Shown: one piece after another, positions 6,852 through 10,762 of the stretch
Position numbering within the stretch: the first letter of the stretch is position 1
How the letters are laid out: each line of letters begins with the position of its first letter
Assembly (NCBI GenBank): GCA_021783935.1
Contig: JAJXTK010000157.1
Coordinates: 1-10,762, forward strand
Direction: 5' to 3'
Source: Myxococcales bacterium
GTDB taxonomy: Bacteria > Myxococcota_A > Polyangia > Polyangiales > JADJMO01
DNA length: 10,762 nt
Made by a program: the position numbers and the translations under genes
The notes under the pieces: model-generated
Databases searched by the model: none
Told to the model about the DNA's origin: nothing
The model's input: only the letters and a program-made list of their open reading frames with translations

Positions 6852-7946
6852 ATGGCGACTGGCTCCTCGAAGATGACGCAGATCTACGTCGGCCTCGGCC
6901 TCATGGCCGCGCTCGGCGGGTTCTATTACATGCAGCGCAAGCAGGAGAAGGCGACGACGAACACGTCGGAGACGACCGCCTCCTCGACGTCGATGCCCCA
7001 GCTGAAGGTCGTGCCCGACGAGGTCGACCGCATCGTCCTCAAGGCCAAGGACAAGCCCGAGGTGGTGCTCGAGAAGAAGGGGGCCGACTGGCAGATGGCC
7101 AAGCCGGTCGCCGGCGCGAAGGTCGTGAAGTCGACCGTCGAGGAGGTCCTCAATGGCCTCAAGGCGATGTCCTTCAAGGACTCGATCGCCAAGGGGCAGG
7201 ACAAGTTCGCGGGCTACGACCTGGTCGACGGCAAGGGGATCCACGTCACGCTCTCGAAGGGGGGCACGGCGGTGGCCGACGTCTGGTTCGGGTCGAGCGC
7301 CGGGCGCGGCCAGCTCGCGCGCATCGCGAACGACGACGACGTCTACCTGGTCGGCGGGGCGTTCGCGTACACGTTCGACAAGGCGCCGAAGGACTTCCGC
7401 GACAAGAAGGTCTGGGAGCTCGCCAAGGACAACGTCGTCAGCGTCGAGCTGAAGGATCAGAAGGGGACGTTCGTGTTCGCGAAGGCGGCCCCCACGGCGG
7501 CCGACGCGGGCGCGGCGGAGACGGGCGCGGCGGACGCGGCGGCCCACGACGCGGGGGCCTCCGCGAGCTGGTCGGGGACGTTCGACGGCGCGCCGATCGC
7601 GGGGCTCGAGGCGAACAAGGTCGACGACCTCGTGAACGCCTTCGCGATGGGGGGCACGCTCAACGCGGACGACTTCGGCGACGGCAAGTCGGACGCGGAG
7701 ACGGGGCTCGGCGGCCCCGAGGCCACGACGATCACCTTCCACCTCAAGGACGGCGGCGTGGCGGTGATGACGCTCGGCAAGGCCGATGGGAGCTCACGCT
7801 TCGCCCGGAAGATGGGCGACGAGACGATCTTCGTGCTCGGCGCAGGACCGGCGACGTGGGCCGAGGTGGGGCTCGACAAGTTCGCGGCGGCGCCTGCCGG
7901 CGATGCCGGGGTCGACGGCGGGGCTGCGGACGCGGGGAAGAAGTAG
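6852..7946 (+). CDS. membrane-anchored DUF4340-domain protein
   Basis: 364 aa. One N-terminal membrane helix (about residues 9-27, QIYVGLGLMAALGGFYYMQ) anchors a periplasmic domain. Residues 50-110 show the DUF4340 pattern: a V..DEVDRIVLK strand, then LEKKGADWQMAKPVAGAKVVKS and the helix TVEEVLNGLKAM. The second half repeats the layout (W240 SGTFDGAPIAGLEANKVDDLVNAF, then ITFHLKDGGVAVMTLG), suggesting two tandem units. Between them is an Ala/Asp/Gly-rich linker (about 212-239), and the protein ends in another DAG-rich tail. DUF4340 genes are often found right after gldA/F/G-like genes, and the protein is thought to belong to that membrane complex; its biochemical role is unknown. ATG 6852 has only a weak GGAA two bases upstream, so translation may depend on the preceding gene or on the repeat structure. 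It is the last gene of the transporter set. Confidence 0.88.
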   Translation: MATGSSKMTQIYVGLGLMAALGGFYYMQRKQEKATTNTSETTASSTSMPQLKVVPDEVDRIVLKAKDKPEVVLEKKGADWQMAKPVAGAKVVKSTVEEVLNGLKAMSFKDSIAKGQDKFAGYDLVDGKGIHVTLSKGGTAVADVWFGSSAGRGQLARIANDDDVYLVGGAFAYTFDKAPKDFRDKKVWELAKDNVVSVELKDQKGTFVFAKAAPTAADAGAAETGAADAAAHDAGASASWSGTFDGAPIAGLEANKVDDLVNAFAMGGTLNADDFGDGKSDAETGLGGPEATTITFHLKDGGVAVMTLGKADGSSRFARKMGDETIFVLGAGPATWAEVGLDKFAAAPAGDAGVDGGAADAGKK

Positions 7947-7952
7947 CGCGCA

Positions 7953-7997
7953 GCGGGACGCTGGCCTCCGCAAAACCTGGCACGCCCAGCGTCCCGC
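7953..7997. promoter_or_regulatory. 12-bp inverted repeat between the DUF4340 gene and the kinase gene
   Basis: GCGGGACGCTGG (7953-7964) and CCAGCGTCCCGC (7986-7997) are exact reverse complements with a 21-bp spacer. The element begins 6 bp after the DUF4340 stop and ends 20 bp before the kinase's GTG start. It may be a stem-loop that marks the end of the transporter transcript, though there is no T-run, or a two-half-site operator for a kinase promoter. The repeat is seen; the role is inferred. Confidence 0.5.
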
Positions 7998-8017
7998 GCG
8001 TACCGTCTACTGTTCCC

Positions 8018-10519
8018 GTGGCCGAGGAGACGAAGACGTGCACGACGTGCGGGCGGCGCTTCGCCGACGACGCGCTCTTCTGCCCGAAGGACGGCACGGC
8101 ACTGGTGCCGATCGCGGCGGGCAAGGGGAAGGACTCGTTCCTCGGGCGCGAGATCCTCGGCCACATCGAGATCCGGTCGCTCATCGGCGCGGGGGCGATG
8201 GGGCGCGTCTACCGCGCCTACCAGAAGGGGATCGACCGCGACGTCGCGGTGAAGATCCTCCACCGCGACCTCGCGCAGAACCCGGATCTCGTCGCGCGCT
8301 TCCTGCGTGAGGCGAAGGTCGCCTCGCGGCTGCAGCACCCGAACGTCGTGTCGGTGATGCTCGCCGGGCAGCTCGACGATGGGACGATGTACCTGGTCAT
8401 GGAGTTCCTCGACGGGATCTCCCTGCACTCGGCGCTGATGGCCGCCGGCGGGCAGCTGCCGGTGGCGCGCGCGCTGCACGTCGCGCTGCAGATCTGCGAC
8501 GCCGTCGGCGAGGCGCACCACGCGGGGGTCGTGCACCGCGACGTCAAGCCCGAGAACGTCATGCTCGTGCAGCGGGGCGACGACCCCGACTTCGCCAAGG
8601 TGCTCGATTTCGGGATCGCGCGCCTCGCCGGCAAGGACGGCCACCGCACCCACCTCGAGACGCAGGCCGGGCTGGTCTTCGGCACGGCGCGCTATCTGTC
8701 GCCCGAGGGGGCGCGCGGCGAGCCGGTCGGTCCGCCGAGCGACGTCTACGCGCTCGCGACGCTCGCCTACCAGTGCCTCGCGGGGCGCACGCCGTTCGAG
8801 CACGACTCGTCGGTCTCGCTGCTCGTCGCGCAGATCCACGACCCGCCGCCGCCGCTGCGTACGCTGCCGCGCGCGCAGCACGTCCACCCGGCGATCGAGG
8901 CGGCGATCATGAAGAACCTCGCCAAGAGCGCGGCCGAGCGCGACGCCGACGGCCACGCCTTCGGGCGGGCGCTCTTCGAGGCGGCCGAGGCGGCCGGCTA
9001 CGACGCGAACGAGCTGCTGCAGCGCCCTGCCCTCGCGCGGCCGCGGCGCCTGTCGTCGCCGGGGCAGCTGCCGGCCAGCGGGCTCGAGCTCGATCGAGCC
9101 GCGCCGCCCCCCTCGCAGGTGCAGATCGTGATGCCCTCGCCGCACGCGCCGATCGTGACGCCGCTGCCGCCGCTGGCGACGGCGCCGACCCCCGCCGCGC
9201 CGCCCGTCTATCACCCGTCCTACAGCGGCCGCCCGCCGCTCGTCGGCAGCCCGGCCGCGCCCGCCGATCGACCGAACGTCGCGCAGACGCTCGACGATCA
9301 CGAGCTCGACGCCGCGCGCGTCGCGGTCGTCGGCGCCGGCCAAGGGCAGCCGGTCGGCCGCGTGCCTGCGCTCGCGAGCACGATCGCGACGCCGCCGCCG
9401 TTCGTGCCGCCGAGGCCCCCCGCGCCGATGACGCCGAAGCCCCCCGCGCCGGGCGACTCGATGCTCGGCACCTCGACCCCATCGGCGGACGAGACGCTGA
9501 CCCCGGCGGGCGTCCCACGCCGCGGGCGTCTCGCCGTGCTCTTCGCGGTGCTCGCCCTCGGCGCCCTGACCGCCGCGGGCGTCGGCGCCTACCGCGCCGG
9601 GCTGTTCCGGGACAAGACGTCCGCCGCGACCGCGAAGCAGGCCGAGATCGATCAGCTCCTCGTGCGCGCCCAGGCCGCGCTCGACGCGCGGCGCTGGGAC
9701 TCGCCCCCCGGCGACAACGTGCTCGATCTCACCAACCAGCTGATCCAGAAGGCGCCGAGCGAGACGCGGACGTTCCAGATCCGCAACGCCGCCTCCGATC
9801 GCATCGTGCGCGAGGCGCTCGAGGCCAAGGCGAAGAAGGACCTGCCCAACGCGCTGAAGCTCCTGCAGCTCGCGCAGAAGCTCTCGACCCCCGACATGGG
9901 GCTCGAGCAGGAGATCGAGGACGTCGAGGCCGAGATCGCCGAGGACCCCGCGCTCGTCGGCATCCTCGGCGACGCCGGCGGGCTCGCCTCGCGCTTCTCC
10001 GTCACGGTCAAGATGGGCGACGGCAAGGAGGACGCGACGGTCGACGACGCCGAGACGCTCGTCGCGACGATCGCCGACGGCCCCGCCGACGGAACGCACC
10101 TGCCGACGACGGTCGACGCGCACGCGCACTTCCTCGTGAGCGGCCCAGGGCTCGCGAAGCCGGTCGAGGTCGCCGCCAAGGGCGAGAGCCCCACGCGCTA
10201 CTCGGCGAGCTACGCGTTCAAGCAGCCCGGGCAGTTCAACATCCACTTCTTCGCGCGCCCCGACGGATTCCCCCTGCGCTACGAGTCGACGGTGAAGGTC
10301 GTCCCGCGTCCCGCCGGCCCGTGGGCGCCGCCGAGGCCGAAGCCCACCGTGACGACGACCCCGATGCCGACGCTCACGACGACGCCCGTGCCGACGTGGG
10401 CGCCAATGCCGACGAGCGCGCCGACCTCGCCGGGGACGGTGATCCTGACGCCGGATCCTGGGCCGATGCCGATCGGTGGCGGTGGTGGTGGGGTAACGCC
10501 GCTGCCGCCGCCGCGGTGA
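8018..10519 (+). CDS. transmembrane serine/threonine protein kinase with N-terminal degenerate zinc ribbon and C-terminal extracytoplasmic region
   Basis: 833 aa. Residues 8-29 are a zinc-ribbon-like CTTCG...FCPKDGTAL in which the fourth ligand is Asp, a form common in myxobacterial kinases. The Hanks-type kinase domain follows with all key residues: glycine loop GAGAMGRV (57-64), Lys79 in VAVK, Glu98, HRDVKPEN (173-180, Asp175), DFG (197-199), SPE (228-230) and Arg257 in the C-lobe. After a proline-rich linker (about 340-500) comes one membrane helix (about 504-527). The outside part has a helical region (about 538-645), a beta-rich domain (about 657-763) ending in a YESTVKVVP strand, and a Thr/Pro tail finishing in six Gly. 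GTG 8018 is chosen because it leaves the zinc ribbon near the N-terminus. The frame runs open further upstream into the DUF4340 gene, but there is no good start and the residues there look non-coding. No clear ribosome binding site is visible. It probably senses an envelope signal; its target is unknown. Confidence 0.95.
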   Translation: MAEETKTCTTCGRRFADDALFCPKDGTALVPIAAGKGKDSFLGREILGHIEIRSLIGAGAMGRVYRAYQKGIDRDVAVKILHRDLAQNPDLVARFLREAKVASRLQHPNVVSVMLAGQLDDGTMYLVMEFLDGISLHSALMAAGGQLPVARALHVALQICDAVGEAHHAGVVHRDVKPENVMLVQRGDDPDFAKVLDFGIARLAGKDGHRTHLETQAGLVFGTARYLSPEGARGEPVGPPSDVYALATLAYQCLAGRTPFEHDSSVSLLVAQIHDPPPPLRTLPRAQHVHPAIEAAIMKNLAKSAAERDADGHAFGRALFEAAEAAGYDANELLQRPALARPRRLSSPGQLPASGLELDRAAPPPSQVQIVMPSPHAPIVTPLPPLATAPTPAAPPVYHPSYSGRPPLVGSPAAPADRPNVAQTLDDHELDAARVAVVGAGQGQPVGRVPALASTIATPPPFVPPRPPAPMTPKPPAPGDSMLGTSTPSADETLTPAGVPRRGRLAVLFAVLALGALTAAGVGAYRAGLFRDKTSAATAKQAEIDQLLVRAQAALDARRWDSPPGDNVLDLTNQLIQKAPSETRTFQIRNAASDRIVREALEAKAKKDLPNALKLLQLAQKLSTPDMGLEQEIEDVEAEIAEDPALVGILGDAGGLASRFSVTVKMGDGKEDATVDDAETLVATIADGPADGTHLPTTVDAHAHFLVSGPGLAKPVEVAAKGESPTRYSASYAFKQPGQFNIHFFARPDGFPLRYESTVKVVPRPAGPWAPPRPKPTVTTTPMPTLTTTPVPTWAPMPTSAPTSPGTVILTPDPGPMPIGGGGGGVTPLPPPR
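10352..10417 (+). repeat. degenerate Thr-Pro repeat in the kinase C-terminal tail
   Basis: Residues 779-800 of the kinase read as three imperfect units: TTTPMPTL, TTTPVPTW and APMPTS. At the DNA level, related blocks ACGACGACCCCGATGCCGACG and ACGACGCCCGTGCCGACG sit side by side. The tail lies outside the inner membrane by topology. Thr/Pro repeats of this sort act as extended spacers in other envelope proteins, where they may contact the wall; that is inference here. Confidence 0.45.
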
Positions 10520-10543
10520 GATCATCCCAGCGCGTGTGTGAAG

Positions 10544-10655
10544 ACCTCACCCCCCCGGCCCCCCTCTCCCTCGCAGGGAGAGGGGGGAGCGCAGGGATGG
10601 GAGCTCGCGTTCTCGCTCCCCTCTCCCGAGGAGGGAGAGGGGCTGGGGGTGAGGT
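10544..10655. repeat. composite inverted repeat made of two REP-like units (copies 2 and 3)
   Basis: The outer arms ACCTCACCCCC (10544-10554) and GGGGGTGAGGT (10645-10655) are perfect reverse complements. Inside are two hairpins. One is 10559-10571 with 10575-10587 (13 pairs, loop CGC). The other is 10618-10627 with 10633-10642 (10 pairs, loop GAGGA). The second unit is the first in inverted orientation, and both match copy 1 at 6794-6836. Head-to-head pairs like this are typical of REP/BIME-type elements mobilised by REP-associated transposases, or of small MITEs. No transposase is in the window. It starts 24 bp after the kinase stop, where the strong stems may also shape the mRNA 3' end. 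Confidence 0.75.
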
Positions 10656-10670
10656 TCTCTGCCGGGTACG

Positions 10671-10762
10671 ATGACGTCCATGCCCGCCCTCCCCTCGCGC
10701 AGCCCCTCGCACGTGGGCATTCGCTACGAGGTGCCTCGGTCGCGGCCGGACTGGACGCTCCC
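10671..10762 (+). CDS. N-terminal fragment of a protein running off the right edge, not identified
   Basis: An open frame begins at ATG 10671, with a second in-frame ATG at 10680, and continues to the window end without a stop, about 30 residues. Codons end mostly in G or C, as in the neighbouring genes, which supports real coding. The visible peptide is Pro/Ser/Arg-rich at first, then reads GIRYEVPRSRPDWTL. No ribosome binding site is evident before either ATG. The RYEVP...W.LP style faintly recalls the opening of some Uma2-type (DUF820) nuclease-fold proteins, but this is too little sequence to assign a family. Confidence 0.45.
   Translation, partial: MTSMPALPSRSPSHVGIRYEVPRSRPDWTL

Noticed and set aside
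7978..7992. TGGCACG as the -24 box of a sigma54 promoter for the kinase gene
   Set aside because: The required GC at the -12 position is absent (GT at 7991-7992), so only half of the promoter is present.
7457..10525. A 1022-codon open frame on the minus strand opposite the kinase and DUF4340 genes
   Set aside because: Its translation is Arg/Ala/Asp-rich low-complexity sequence with no family motif. It lies antisense to two well-supported genes and is a by-product of very high GC content, which removes stop codons.
10374..10712. A 112-codon minus-strand frame covering the composite repeat
   Set aside because: It is made largely of translated REP hairpins and the antisense of the kinase tail, so it is not a credible protein.

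Overview
The window is very GC-rich DNA with GC-ending codons throughout. It carries a ParA-like ATPase, a receptor-type Ser/Thr protein kinase with a degenerate zinc ribbon and proline-rich linker, Asp-Ala-Gly-rich linkers, and long meaningless antisense frames. Together these point to a Myxococcota (myxobacterial) chromosome, probably Polyangiales-like. That assignment is inference from gene style; no rRNA or marker gene is present.

Layout. (1) 2-682 (+) is the 3' end of a gene that enters from the left; it has a proline-rich linker and a GAF-like C-terminal domain. (2) Convergent with it, on the minus strand, is a two-gene operon. The upstream gene (1034-2254) encodes a ParA/MinD-type ATPase with two N-terminal treble-clef-like Cys4 zinc fingers. 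The downstream gene (693-1007) encodes a 104-aa ribbon-helix-helix protein, the usual kind of DNA-binding partner for an orphan ParA. (3) 2255-2804 is a 550-bp divergent intergenic region with two perfect hairpins and a sigma70-like promoter facing right. (4) 2805-7946 (+) is a four-gene run: a GldA-like ABC ATPase, an ABC-2 (GldF-like) permease, a GldG-family auxiliary protein with an unusually long charged cytoplasmic N-terminus, and a membrane-anchored DUF4340 protein. (5) 8018-10519 (+) is a transmembrane Ser/Thr kinase with an intact catalytic core and a C-terminal extracytoplasmic region containing a beta-rich domain and a Thr/Pro/Gly tail. (6) 10544-10655 is a composite inverted repeat built from two REP-like hairpins. 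A third copy of the unit fills the gap between the GldG and DUF4340 genes. (7) 10671 onward is the probable start of another gene that runs off the right edge.

How the genes may work together. The ATPase, permease, GldG and DUF4340 proteins are expected to form one inner-membrane ABC complex: two cytoplasmic ATPase copies, a six-helix permease, and two periplasmic subunits anchored by single helices. Its substrate is not known from sequence. The kinase follows after only 71 bp, and its catalytic domain sits in the cytoplasm alongside the GldG N-terminal tail, which carries a basophilic RRAS site. Kinase control of the transporter is a testable idea, not something the sequence proves. The ParA/RHH pair is the most unusual module here. 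It looks like a self-contained positioning or segregation cassette in which zinc fingers are fused directly to the ATPase.
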